Assembly (NCBI RefSeq): GCF_000695795.1
Contig: NZ_JNCA01000020.1
Coordinates: forward strand, 18,885-82,884
DNA: 64,000 nt
DNA from: Flavobacterium seoulense
Lineage (GTDB): Bacteria > Bacteroidota > Bacteroidia > Flavobacteriales > Flavobacteriaceae
Direction of reading: 5' to 3'
In this document: positions 8,291-17,078 of the stretch, piece after piece
Layout of the letters: every line of letters begins with the position of its first letter
How positions within the stretch are numbered: the first letter of the stretch is position 1
Made by a program: the position numbers and the translations under genes
Notes under the pieces: generated by a model
Database searches by the model: none
What the model was told of the DNA's origin: nothing
What the model saw: only the letters and a program-made list of their open reading frames with translations

Positions 8291-8630
8291 ACACCTTCAT
8301 TTTTCGTTCTACATTAGTTCTTTTATTTCAATTCCACATTGAATACTGTTTCATCTTCAATACATCACAAAGGAACAATTAGAAACTCCGCTGTACAAGT
8401 ACAACTATTGAAATTGTACCTCTGTACCTCAAGAGTTTATTCGAAAAATTACGATTATATATTGTAAGATTAGGCTCCATTCAAAAACAAGCCGCAGTAC
8501 TACTTCCTTTCAGGAAAAAGTACTGCGGTCGTAAACGACAAGCTTGTTTTAGCTTAGTTAAGTTGTATTGTCGATTCCACTTTTATTTCGGCTCCATACT
8601 ATTACGCCTACATAAAAGACGAATCAGAAT
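8291..8630. other. Leader region between tra operon and hsdR
   Basis: About 340 bases separate the end of hsdR from the first gene of the tra operon; both are transcribed leftward. The stretch should therefore hold the hsdR terminator and the tra promoter. I see no open frame. It contains a small hairpin, gtacaa/ttgtac (8399-8404 and 8414-8419), and the large branched inverted repeat listed separately. No clear match to the TAnnTTTG promoter element was found on the minus strand. Confidence 0.5.
8484..8550 (-). terminator. Branched inverted repeat downstream of hsdR (terminator or structured RNA)
   Basis: An outer stem aaaacaagc (8484-8492) pairs with gcttgtttt (8542-8550). Inside it, a 10-base arm ccgcagtact (8492-8501) pairs with agtactgcgg (8519-8528), sharing one base with the outer stem and topped by ttcct/aggaa (8504-8508 and 8512-8516). 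A second small arm, tcgt/acga, occupies 8529-8538. The fold is a three-way junction. It lies about 80 bases after the hsdR stop, so a terminator is the simplest explanation, but branching and GC-rich arms are unusual for this AT-rich DNA. Confidence 0.5.
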
Positions 8631-11600
8631 TTAATAATTTTGATATTTTTTAAAATTCTCAGCCTGTTCAAAAATCTCTTTATAAATTTCATCACGATCC
8701 ACTGGTGGGTAGCCACTTTCTGCTAACAAGATAATTAAATCCACTTTTAACTCTGCTTTTATATCATCTCTTTTACTCCAATCGGTATATTTGGCTTTGT
8801 CATCCACTACAAGCTTTACTTTTTGGGCTAAAATGATTAATTTATCATCAGGATACTTGAAGTCGTATTTATGAGCTAAAGCCTTTAAGATGTCGTAAAA
8901 TGCTTTTTCCTCAAAATCAATACCCAAATCTTTAAAAGAGTCTTTTTCTTTTTTTAGCGCATAATACAAATCAATAATTTCATCTGTGAAATCTTCCAAT
9001 ACACGACTCTGTAATACATCGTCTTCTTTGCGTTCATTGTATTTATCTACAATAAACTGCAATCGTTTTGAGAAGTCTATTCCTGTAATTTTATTTATTT
9101 TCTTTACATCATCAATTGCTTTAGCTAGTAATTTTTGAAGTAATTTGATTTTTGTGTTAGGCAATTTGATTTTATCAATTTTAGCCATATAATCATCTGA
9201 GAAAATATCAACTTCGGTTTGCCCTTCGTCCCCTAATTTGAAAATCTCTTCAATACCATCACTTTCGATGGCATCTTGTAACATTTGTTTCACTCTATTA
9301 TTCATTTGAGCAGTATCAGGTGCAACCCCTTTTGTCAATTTGAAAATAATAGAACGAACAGCCAAGTAGAAATGAATTTCATCTCTTTGCTCTTCTGAAA
9401 AGATTCCTGAACCTGAACAAATATCATAAGCTGATTTTAATCTTTTTACAATATACATAAAACGCTTTTCCAGTTCTTGCGTTAGTTGAATGAATTCTGA
9501 AGCCTGATTGAGTGTTTTTAATTGTTCTAATGGCGTACCCCTAAAATAACCCGACTTGTCAAACTTGTAAAACAATCTGCTTAATAAATCCAACTGATCT
9601 TTTACGACAACCACAGATTGCTCAATATCCTCAATGTTTTCATTATCGGCATTGCTATACAAGGCCAGAGCCATGTTCATTTGTTTTTTGATTCCTATAT
9701 AATCTACGACCAATCCTTTTTGTTTTCCTTCAAATTTCCTATTTACACGAGAAATAGTTTGAATTAAATTATGGCGTTGTATTGGTTTGTCAATATACAT
9801 CGTGTCTAAGAAAGGAACATCAAATCCTGTCAACCACATATCAACTACAATGGCTATCTTAAAATTTGATTTCTCGTTTTTAAACTGGCGATCCAATTCT
9901 TTACGATCATCTTTAGTTCCTAACAAATGATAGAGTGTTTCAGGATCATCTTTCCCACGAGTCATAACCATTTTGATTCGTTCCATCGGTTTGATTTCCT
10001 TCTTGTCTTTGTCTGATAATATCACATCATCCGCTGCGACTTTTACTGCTCCCCATTCGGGTCTTAGTTCCAAGATATTTTTATACAATTCATAAGCAAT
10101 AGGTCTATTGCTACACACAAACATTGCTTTTCCTTTTACTGTTGAACCTTCTGCAATTCTATTTTCATAGTGCGTTACAAAATCTTCAGCAACTGTTTTT
10201 AAACGAGTAGGATCACCAATAATCGCATTCATTTGCGACATGGCTTTTTTACTTTCCTCTACTTGATTTTCATTACTTCCTTCTTCGGCACATTGATTGT
10301 AGTAGGCTTCAATTTCAGCTAATTTTTGATTATTCAACAATACTTTAGCTGCACGACCTTCATATACAATACGAACGGTAATTTCATCTGCTACCGATTC
10401 GGTCATGGTGTATGCATCTACTATTTCTCCAAAAACATCAATCGTAGCATCTATAGGTGTTCCTGTAAAACCTACATAAGTGGCATTGGGAAAGGAATCG
10501 TGTAAATGTTTGGCAAACCCAAAAGATTTTTTAACACCGGTCTCTGTAACTTTTACTTTTTGATCTAGATTCGTTTGGCTTCTGTGCGCTTCGTCAGAGA
10601 TACAAATTACATTGGTTCTACCCGTTAATAATTTGGTGTCTTCTGTAAATTTATGAATGGTGGTCAAAAATACCCCGCCACTATTTTTACCTTGCAGTAG
10701 TTCTCTCAAATTTGAGCGACTTTCTACACTGATTATCGATTCGTCACCTACAAATCCTTTCGCATTTGTGAATTGCCCTGACAATTGATCGTCTAAGTCG
10801 GTTCTATCGGTAATAATGATAATAGTTGGACTTGCAAAATATTTACTACGCATCAATAAACGAGTCAAGTATAACATAGTATAACTCTTTCCGCAACCTG
10901 TAGTTCCAAAATAAGTTCCTCCTTTACCATCTCCATCTGGTTTTTGATGCACTTTTATGTTTTCAAAAAGTTTGGTTGCTGCATAATATTGTGGATAACG
11001 ACAAACAATCTTGTCATTTTTTTTGGAACTATCGGGTAAAAAGATAAAATTTTGAATAATATTCCGTAATCTTTTACGGTTGAACATCCCTTGAATAAGG
11101 GTAAACATAGCATCAATACCATCGACTTCTTTTATCATGCCTTCAATTTTTCTCCAGGCATAAAAGAATTCATAAGGAGCAAAGAACGATCCTGCTTTGG
11201 TATTTGCACCGTCACTAATCACACAAAAAGCATTGTATTTAAAAAGTTCTGGAATATCTCTTTTATATCGAGTTGTTATTTGAACATAGGCATCATGAAG
11301 CGTTGTGTTTTCTTGTATAGCTGTTTTAAATTCAAAAACAACCAAGGGTATGCCGTTGATGTATAAAATCAAATCGGGAATGCGCATCTCATAGCCTTTT
11401 ATAGCTAACTGGTTGACAATTTTATAGGTATTAGTATCCTTTTCCGAATAATCGATCAGCTGTACATAAAAGTCTTTTTGGCTTCTATCTTCTCTCTTTA
11501 ATAAAAAGCCATCACTTACCATTTTCATAATGGTTTTGTTGCTTTCGTATAAATCAGATGACGGCAAACGATCCAAATCTCTTATGATAGATTCAATTTC

Positions 11601-11822
11601 GTTTTCAGTAATGTTTTCGGTTGCGTAGGCAGATCGTAAATAGTTTTTCAAATCTTCTGTTAGCAACACTTGTTCACTAACAATATGTCCGTACGCCGTC
11701 GGTGGTTCAGCTGCTCTGTTATATTCTATTTTACGTACTTCACCACCTACCAGATGAGTCATTTTCTCTTCTTGAAGTAAGCTAATAAAAGATTGTTCTA
11801 ATTGTGCTTCGGTAAATTTCAT
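8631..11822 (-). CDS. hsdR: Type I restriction enzyme R subunit (HsdR)
   Basis: A 1063-residue motor and nuclease subunit. The N-terminal part has the HsdR nuclease pattern: PDLILYINGIPLVVFEFKTA (about residues 148-167) supplies the PD...(E)xK catalytic core. The helicase part has Walker A GTTGCGKSYT (about 305-314), DEAHRSQ (about 409-415), GFTGTP and the C-terminal helicase motifs TGFDVPFLDTMYIDKP and QTISRVNR. With HsdM and HsdS it cleaves unmodified DNA after ATP-driven translocation. Length is normal. It is the last gene of the cargo block, 29 bases after the AbiEii toxin gene and about 6.4 kb from hsdM-hsdS. Confidence 0.95.
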   Translation of the reverse strand: MKFTEAQLEQSFISLLQEEKMTHLVGGEVRKIEYNRAAEPPTAYGHIVSEQVLLTEDLKNYLRSAYATENITENEIESIIRDLDRLPSSDLYESNKTIMKMVSDGFLLKREDRSQKDFYVQLIDYSEKDTNTYKIVNQLAIKGYEMRIPDLILYINGIPLVVFEFKTAIQENTTLHDAYVQITTRYKRDIPELFKYNAFCVISDGANTKAGSFFAPYEFFYAWRKIEGMIKEVDGIDAMFTLIQGMFNRKRLRNIIQNFIFLPDSSKKNDKIVCRYPQYYAATKLFENIKVHQKPDGDGKGGTYFGTTGCGKSYTMLYLTRLLMRSKYFASPTIIIITDRTDLDDQLSGQFTNAKGFVGDESIISVESRSNLRELLQGKNSGGVFLTTIHKFTEDTKLLTGRTNVICISDEAHRSQTNLDQKVKVTETGVKKSFGFAKHLHDSFPNATYVGFTGTPIDATIDVFGEIVDAYTMTESVADEITVRIVYEGRAAKVLLNNQKLAEIEAYYNQCAEEGSNENQVEESKKAMSQMNAIIGDPTRLKTVAEDFVTHYENRIAEGSTVKGKAMFVCSNRPIAYELYKNILELRPEWGAVKVAADDVILSDKDKKEIKPMERIKMVMTRGKDDPETLYHLLGTKDDRKELDRQFKNEKSNFKIAIVVDMWLTGFDVPFLDTMYIDKPIQRHNLIQTISRVNRKFEGKQKGLVVDYIGIKKQMNMALALYSNADNENIEDIEQSVVVVKDQLDLLSRLFYKFDKSGYFRGTPLEQLKTLNQASEFIQLTQELEKRFMYIVKRLKSAYDICSGSGIFSEEQRDEIHFYLAVRSIIFKLTKGVAPDTAQMNNRVKQMLQDAIESDGIEEIFKLGDEGQTEVDIFSDDYMAKIDKIKLPNTKIKLLQKLLAKAIDDVKKINKITGIDFSKRLQFIVDKYNERKEDDVLQSRVLEDFTDEIIDLYYALKKEKDSFKDLGIDFEEKAFYDILKALAHKYDFKYPDDKLIILAQKVKLVVDDKAKYTDWSKRDDIKAELKVDLIILLAESGYPPVDRDEIYKEIFEQAENFKKYQNY

Positions 11823-11851
11823 AATTTAAAAATAATACAACTTGCGCTACG

Positions 11852-12847
11852 TTAGTTTGTTTTAAAATTTTGCATTACTTCTTTCATTCTTTCTAAAAGA
11901 TCAGTAAAAGATTTAGATTCTCCTATAATCATATTTTGCTGCATCGCTTTATAATCTTGTTCCCATTCGGTCAGTACTTCATCAGGTGGGATTATTTGTA
12001 AAGTATCTCTTTTGTGGAATTCATAACTTATATTTCGTAATGGCGTAATGGCTTTTCTGTGTACTACAATTTGATCAAAAAGCGAATGATCTTTATATGC
12101 TCTTTGCGCATATTCAGAATTTGCTAACCTATCTATATCGTACAAATGACGAGACAACCGCTCGCTTCTTATGTGATGAATTGGTTTTAAAAATTCCTCA
12201 TGCAGTAACAATACTTTTTCAATAAAAGTACGTGTTGGAATGACCACATTTACCTTTGTTGCTTTTTGTGCAAAAGGAAGATGGGCATATTCACTGTTAA
12301 TAAATGAGATTACTTCTCTTTCCTCAGTAGGTTCTGTCAAAGAACGAGCTCCCATTTCGATTAATACTCTAGGCTGAATATAGCTGTTATTACTTTCTAT
12401 TAAAGGGTCATAATAAAACTCTAATGTGTTGGGGTCACTGGTATCATCTACTTTGTCATTATATTTGATAGTATAGGTATCTGATGCAATACCAAGTTGC
12501 GTTAATTGATTAATCAACTCTTCTCTAAATTCGTTTATTATAAATGACCCCGAAGCCGTTCTTAGTCTCTTAATTGCCATTTTTGAAGGTAATGCTTCAA
12601 AACCTAGAAAACTTTTATCAATTATCAAATCAATATCCTCAGAGAAACGGTTGATGATTTGATACGCCTTACTTAGCGAAGTTCCTCCTTTGAAAATAAT
12701 ATGAGGTGCATATTTTGACTGAAAAACAGCTTGCAAAATAATACAAACCCAAGCATCTTTCTCAACTGCATAATCAGGCAAGCCCGTTTTTACAGCTGTT
12801 TGCTTGATTATATTTTGTTTTTGATCTTTAGTAAGGTGTACCCACAT
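11852..12847 (-). CDS. AbiEii-type nucleotidyltransferase toxin
   Basis: A 331-residue protein of the AbiEii/AbiGii family, toxins with a nucleotidyltransferase fold that arrest growth of phage-infected cells. The active-site signature is visible: GGTSLSKAYQ (about residues 53-62), followed by RFSEDIDLII (about 67-76), whose D-x-D pair binds metal. EKDAW near residue 25 is also typical. The start lies 3 bases after the stop of its AbiEi antitoxin, so the two are co-translated. The pair sits between the KAP NTPase and hsdR inside the restriction locus. Confidence 0.85.
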   Translation of the reverse strand: MWVHLTKDQKQNIIKQTAVKTGLPDYAVEKDAWVCIILQAVFQSKYAPHIIFKGGTSLSKAYQIINRFSEDIDLIIDKSFLGFEALPSKMAIKRLRTASGSFIINEFREELINQLTQLGIASDTYTIKYNDKVDDTSDPNTLEFYYDPLIESNNSYIQPRVLIEMGARSLTEPTEEREVISFINSEYAHLPFAQKATKVNVVIPTRTFIEKVLLLHEEFLKPIHHIRSERLSRHLYDIDRLANSEYAQRAYKDHSLFDQIVVHRKAITPLRNISYEFHKRDTLQIIPPDEVLTEWEQDYKAMQQNMIIGESKSFTDLLERMKEVMQNFKTN

Positions 12848-12850
12848 AGC

Positions 12851-13450
12851 TTAATTTCTTAGTTCTGTAATTATTTTTTGCACCCAAACAGGCGCAAACT
12901 TAGTTTGAGATTTTAATATCTCTCCATCTATTTGCAAAACAAATGGCTTTAGTTTTTCTAAATGCGTATCGTTTATTTTATGCTGACCTATTTCTTTTAG
13001 AGCCTGAACGATTAACATCAATAAATGATCCTTGATGGCTAGATTACGGGGAGCTGTTTTTTTAAACTGAATGGAGCTATTGCCAATAGTTATAATTCTT
13101 TGTGCTCCATCTGTTAGATACACCGCTTTAAGCGGAATCTGAGTTGATAGTCCTAATTGATACAAAGCCAACGCTCCTGTTGGGGCAATACGTGCTTTGT
13201 CTCGCTTGGCAATTTCTACCGCAATTTCCTCGGTTGTGGGATATAATGTACCTAGCAGCTCGTCTTTTTTAGGCACTAAATAAATACCGTGGGTCAAACG
13301 CTCCAACAAGCCTTCTTTTTCCAAACGCGATAATACCTTTCGGATATTCTCTGGCGAGCCGAATTTTACAAAATCATCTGCGAAAAATATTTTACCCTTA
13401 GATGATTTTTTAATCTTTAATTCTACTTGATTACGTGAGGATTGCACCAT
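12851..13450 (-). CDS. AbiEi-type antitoxin / repressor (DUF6088-like)
   Basis: A 199-residue partner of the AbiEii toxin. The N-terminal half is a winged helix: FVKFGSPENIRKVLSRLEKE then GLLERLTHGIYLVPKK (about residues 28-62), the form seen in AbiEi/DUF6088 proteins. The remainder (APTGALALYQLGLSTQIP, then YLTDGAQRII) matches the family's second domain. Such proteins neutralise AbiEii and repress their own promoter by binding inverted repeats. A perfect 19-base inverted repeat lies about 75 bases upstream (13522-13562). A gap of over 400 bases separates it from the KAP gene, suggesting its own promoter. Confidence 0.82.
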   Translation of the reverse strand: MVQSSRNQVELKIKKSSKGKIFFADDFVKFGSPENIRKVLSRLEKEGLLERLTHGIYLVPKKDELLGTLYPTTEEIAVEIAKRDKARIAPTGALALYQLGLSTQIPLKAVYLTDGAQRIITIGNSSIQFKKTAPRNLAIKDHLLMLIVQALKEIGQHKINDTHLEKLKPFVLQIDGEILKSQTKFAPVWVQKIITELRN

Positions 13451-13521
13451 TTTTTATTTAGTGTTATGTCACAAATTTAGTAAATATTTGTGACAAAATA
13501 TGTTTATTTTGATTATTCACT

Positions 13522-13562
13522 GTAATGCTCTAACTTTGACTATGTCAAAGTTAGAGCATTAC
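13522..13562. promoter_or_regulatory. Perfect 19-base palindrome, candidate AbiEi operator
   Basis: gtaatgctctaactttgac at 13522-13540 is followed by the bases tat and then its exact reverse complement at 13544-13562. There is no run of T on either side as a terminator would need. It ends about 72 bases upstream of the AbiEi start. AbiEi proteins repress their promoters through inverted repeats, so an operator is a reasonable inference; a structured RNA is the alternative. Confidence 0.5.
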
Positions 13563-13743
13563 TCTCATTAGATGAATTGCACCCTCTGCATAAACCACAT
13601 GCGATTCAAAGTCCATAACAACTTTTTTAATTCACCTCCATAACAAACCTAGCATAGGTGGAAATTTTATTTTTGAAAAAAATCTATGGTAAACACTTTT
13701 AATCAGTGGTTTACGATAAATAGTATCAAATTCAAATAATAGT

Positions 13744-13776
13744 AATTTCCAGTTTGTTATATAAAAACTGGAAATT
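13744..13776. terminator. Stem-loop downstream of KAP gene
   Basis: aatttccagttt (13744-13755) pairs exactly with aaactggaaatt (13765-13776) around a 9-base loop. On the minus strand it follows the KAP stop by about 100 bases and is followed by an AT-rich tract. It is a plausible terminator for the hsdM-hsdS-KAP transcript, though the T-run is weak. Confidence 0.45.
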
Positions 13777-13820
13777 TTATGTTTTGAATTACTTCATCAA
13801 GTTTTTGGAACAGGAAAATT

Positions 13821-13868
13821 TACAATTAAAACCATTTGGACGACGCTAGGAAAATGGTTCTAATTGTA
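13821..13868. terminator. 16-base imperfect stem-loop just after KAP stop
   Basis: tacaatta plus aaccatt (13821-13828, 13830-13836) pairs with aatggtt plus taattgta (13853-13859, 13861-13868) with one internal mismatch and a 16-base loop. It begins 11 bases past the KAP stop codon on the minus strand. It may terminate or protect the 3' end of the KAP message. Confidence 0.45.
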
Positions 13869-13879
13869 TATCTTAAGTT

Positions 13880-16800
13880 TTATTTCTCTTCCGAATTAAC
13901 TTTTGATTTTCTAATATCAAAATTTTTCGCCAAATTTTCAAATTCAGAATTATCTTCTCTTTTTTCGTTTATTAAATTTCTAAATCCGTCTTTGTCTGAT
14001 TGTATTGCATTTTTATAGATATTTTTTAAATATTCTGAATTAGAAATTAGTAGACTAACAAATTCTGAATCAGAAAGAAAATCATTTTTAATTACCAATC
14101 TGAAAATATCATTATGGTTTTTCAATAAATCATATTTAATAAAATATGGAATTAACTTTTTAGCAGTATCAATTTTAAACTCAATTTTTGAAACTAATAT
14201 TTCATCTAAAATATTTTTTAAAGAATTTGTTATTGATATTTTTGAATTATTAGATTCGTAAATATCTAAAATAATCCATCTCTGAGATTCAATTATTTTA
14301 TTAGATTTTAATTTTTCAATTAGTTTACTCTCAAACACATCCAATGAAGTTTGAGTGAGATTATCTAATTCTAAATGTTTGAAATATTTGAAATGAACAT
14401 CTGTACCATCATCAAAAACAGTTTCGTAATTTTCATTATCTAAATTTTTAAAATCCATATTAAAAACCTTAAAGAAATCTTCAGAAATTCTCAAATCTGA
14501 AGATTTAAGACAATCAATGATAAACAGATCACTTACTTTATTTACATTTAATTTATCCTTATCAATTTCCCATTTATTAAATTCATTAAGAAGCAAATTA
14601 TCATCCATTCCTAATCCTCCTTTTATTTCGTCATAATTTTCAATTAAAGTAATAATATTAGCTGACTTTCCTAAATCAGATTTATTAAACATTCTTAAAA
14701 TTATTTGTTTAAATAGTGAAGAGCTATTGAAATATTTAGAAAGTAACAATAAATCCCCATATCCAATGTACTTCAAGATAATTTCAGAAATTGCTTCAGC
14801 ACGTGTGTCATCATTTAAGTTCAAAATGCTAGTAAATTGACTGACGTATGCAGAATTAAAACCTGAACTTTTGGCTATCCTCATCGCAATTAATTCATTT
14901 ATAATGGGTAATTCTGAAGATAAATTATTAGTATACAGCGAATATATTCTTGAATCTTCTAATAAATCCTTCATATCTCCACTTTTTTTAGATCTTTCTT
15001 TAAGCTTAACTAAAACATCACTTGAAGATTGAATATTGTTTTGATCTATAAATGTATTTAAACTATCCTTTAATTTAATTTTATAGTTTTTGAAGTCGTA
15101 TTCTTCAGGTAAAAATTCGGTGTTTTTTAATTTTAAGATTTCTTCAGTACTTAATTTAGAAAGGTATTGATCTAAAGATTTATAATCAGTAACAAGTTTG
15201 TATTTTTCATACGATTTACCATTATATTCAATCAACTTAATAAAATTCTTATCAGAAATTTTACTTTTCACCAAGCGACCTAAGACCCTTTCTTCCTTTA
15301 AATCAAGAATTAAATCGTCAATTAAATCAATGTATTGTTCAATATTAGAATCATCAATTAAATTAAAATAACTCCCCAATAACTTTGTTAAATATCTATC
15401 CTCCGATATGTTTTTTATTAGCGTTATTTGCCAATCACTAATTTGAAATTTAGTTATTGATGAGTCTAATTGAAGCACCCGGCTGTTAAACAAATCCCAA
15501 GTCTGTTTAATGTTATGATTGGAAACATTAGATTTTTCGTTAACAGAAGCTAAAGTTAAAATAGGATTTTCAAAATTATCTATCTCTAACATAGTTGAAT
15601 AAAACATGGCATTAATAAAATCAGAATTACAGATTTCATTAAAATGTTCAACATCATTTTTAAGCATTGAATCTTTTAATTCTTGTGTGTAAATTAATTC
15701 TAATGCTTTATCAACTTCAATATGATATACTATGGCAGTTAGTTGTTTTGCATATTCTGAATCACTTGAGTAAACATGAAAAAGACCGTCCACTATATCT
15801 TTAAGATTAGTAATAGCTTTTAAAGGATCGGAAAGGATTTCATCTTTTTTAAGTACAAAAATAGCTATATATCTTTCTTTAAAATTATCATCTAAAAGTT
15901 TAATGGTTAGAATTTCATTTATGAAAGAAATAATTTCTCGAGGCGTTATTCTACGATTTAAAAATTCATAAACTTGAACTACTAATTTTAATTCTTCTTC
16001 ATCAAGATTTACGAAAGCTTTTTTCCACTGTTCCTCAAAGAACTCTTTCCAATTCGACATAATTGGTTTAGTTACTCTAAAAACAATATCAAAAGTTTTA
16101 TTTACATAATCATCACCAAATTTACTATCATCACCGTTTAACTCCTTAAAAGCATTTTGAATATGCTCTCTATCAAATGGAATAATAACTTTAATGTTGG
16201 AATATTCTTTTTCTGCAAAGAAAATATGAATAGATGACCAAATATTTTGAATGTGTTTTTTAGGTAACCTATCAAAATTATCAAATACAATGACAATTGG
16301 TTTATCTAAATCATTGTTAATATTTTCCATCCAGTTTTGAAAATCTCTAACAGATGGCTGATCTTCAGATATTGTCTCAATCTTTGTTTCTTCTTTTTGT
16401 TTATTTGTGTAAACTTGAAAAGTTTCTTCTGCTGACAATTTGAACGCCTTCCAAAATCCACTTTTTTTTCTCATATACTTACCTGTATTCCATAAATAAA
16501 TGCCAATAACAATAAATATAGGAAATGCTACTAATACTAATTTCCAAAACCAAGATTCAATTTCGAAGAAATCTTTAATAGAATCTTTAAAAACGTTTAC
16601 TGTAGGAATGTAGACTATTGATAACAAGCTAAAAATAAAGCCAACACTCAAATATGGCTGATTTATCGTTGTAGTTTCTTTTGATTTAGCTAATAGAAAT
16701 TTTAATTTATTATCCCATGTTTTTTTGTTTCCTTCTTTTAATAAACCTTTCTCACTCTTTATAAAATCAGTAAGCTCCACTAAAATTGATTTCCTTTGTT

Positions 16801-17062
16801 CATCTTCTTGATGCCCCCAAACATCATAAACGAAAAATTTATGAGATTTTTCCAATCTTTTTTCAATTAATCGAACTAAATTACTTTTACCCGAACCCCA
16901 TTCTCCATCAATACCTATAATTTTAAATTCAGGTTCATTAATTATCTTTTCACTGATAACTAAAGCTGTTTTTTCTTGTGACTTATTTTTAAATAAATCT
17001 TCACCTAATGGTTGATTTTTAATAAAATTATAATTTTTTATTTCTGTTGAATTTTTATTCAT
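13880..17062 (-). CDS. KAP-family P-loop NTPase, membrane-associated
   Basis: A 1060-residue protein. The KAP NTPase domain fills about the first 400 residues: Walker A GIDGEWGSGKSNLVR (about 49-63), two membrane segments inserted in the domain (about 133-153 and 170-192), and Walker B PIVIVFDNFDRLPKKHIQN (about 254-272). Paired transmembrane helices inside the P-loop domain are the hallmark of KAP proteins, which recur in phage-defence loci. The remaining 650 residues are helical and unrecognised. The gene starts 16 bases after hsdS, so it belongs to the restriction operon. It is visibly more AT-rich than hsdM and hsdR, which hints at separate acquisition. What it does there is unknown. Confidence 0.82.
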   Translation of the reverse strand: MNKNSTEIKNYNFIKNQPLGEDLFKNKSQEKTALVISEKIINEPEFKIIGIDGEWGSGKSNLVRLIEKRLEKSHKFFVYDVWGHQEDEQRKSILVELTDFIKSEKGLLKEGNKKTWDNKLKFLLAKSKETTTINQPYLSVGFIFSLLSIVYIPTVNVFKDSIKDFFEIESWFWKLVLVAFPIFIVIGIYLWNTGKYMRKKSGFWKAFKLSAEETFQVYTNKQKEETKIETISEDQPSVRDFQNWMENINNDLDKPIVIVFDNFDRLPKKHIQNIWSSIHIFFAEKEYSNIKVIIPFDREHIQNAFKELNGDDSKFGDDYVNKTFDIVFRVTKPIMSNWKEFFEEQWKKAFVNLDEEELKLVVQVYEFLNRRITPREIISFINEILTIKLLDDNFKERYIAIFVLKKDEILSDPLKAITNLKDIVDGLFHVYSSDSEYAKQLTAIVYHIEVDKALELIYTQELKDSMLKNDVEHFNEICNSDFINAMFYSTMLEIDNFENPILTLASVNEKSNVSNHNIKQTWDLFNSRVLQLDSSITKFQISDWQITLIKNISEDRYLTKLLGSYFNLIDDSNIEQYIDLIDDLILDLKEERVLGRLVKSKISDKNFIKLIEYNGKSYEKYKLVTDYKSLDQYLSKLSTEEILKLKNTEFLPEEYDFKNYKIKLKDSLNTFIDQNNIQSSSDVLVKLKERSKKSGDMKDLLEDSRIYSLYTNNLSSELPIINELIAMRIAKSSGFNSAYVSQFTSILNLNDDTRAEAISEIILKYIGYGDLLLLSKYFNSSSLFKQIILRMFNKSDLGKSANIITLIENYDEIKGGLGMDDNLLLNEFNKWEIDKDKLNVNKVSDLFIIDCLKSSDLRISEDFFKVFNMDFKNLDNENYETVFDDGTDVHFKYFKHLELDNLTQTSLDVFESKLIEKLKSNKIIESQRWIILDIYESNNSKISITNSLKNILDEILVSKIEFKIDTAKKLIPYFIKYDLLKNHNDIFRLVIKNDFLSDSEFVSLLISNSEYLKNIYKNAIQSDKDGFRNLINEKREDNSEFENLAKNFDIRKSKVNSEEK

Positions 17063-17078
17063 GAATTAAGTTTTCTAG

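Larger units (their letters stand above)
13451..13879. promoter_or_regulatory. Hairpin-rich region between KAP NTPase and AbiEi genes
   Basis: About 430 non-coding bases hold five inverted repeats: cacct/aggtg (13633-13637 and 13656-13660), gtaaac/gtttac (13689-13694 and 13709-13714), and the three stronger ones listed separately at 13522-13562, 13744-13776 and 13821-13868. The right half probably terminates the leftward KAP transcript; the left half should hold the AbiEi promoter and operator. No credible open frame is seen. The density of palindromes is far above that of the other gaps in this window. Confidence 0.5.
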
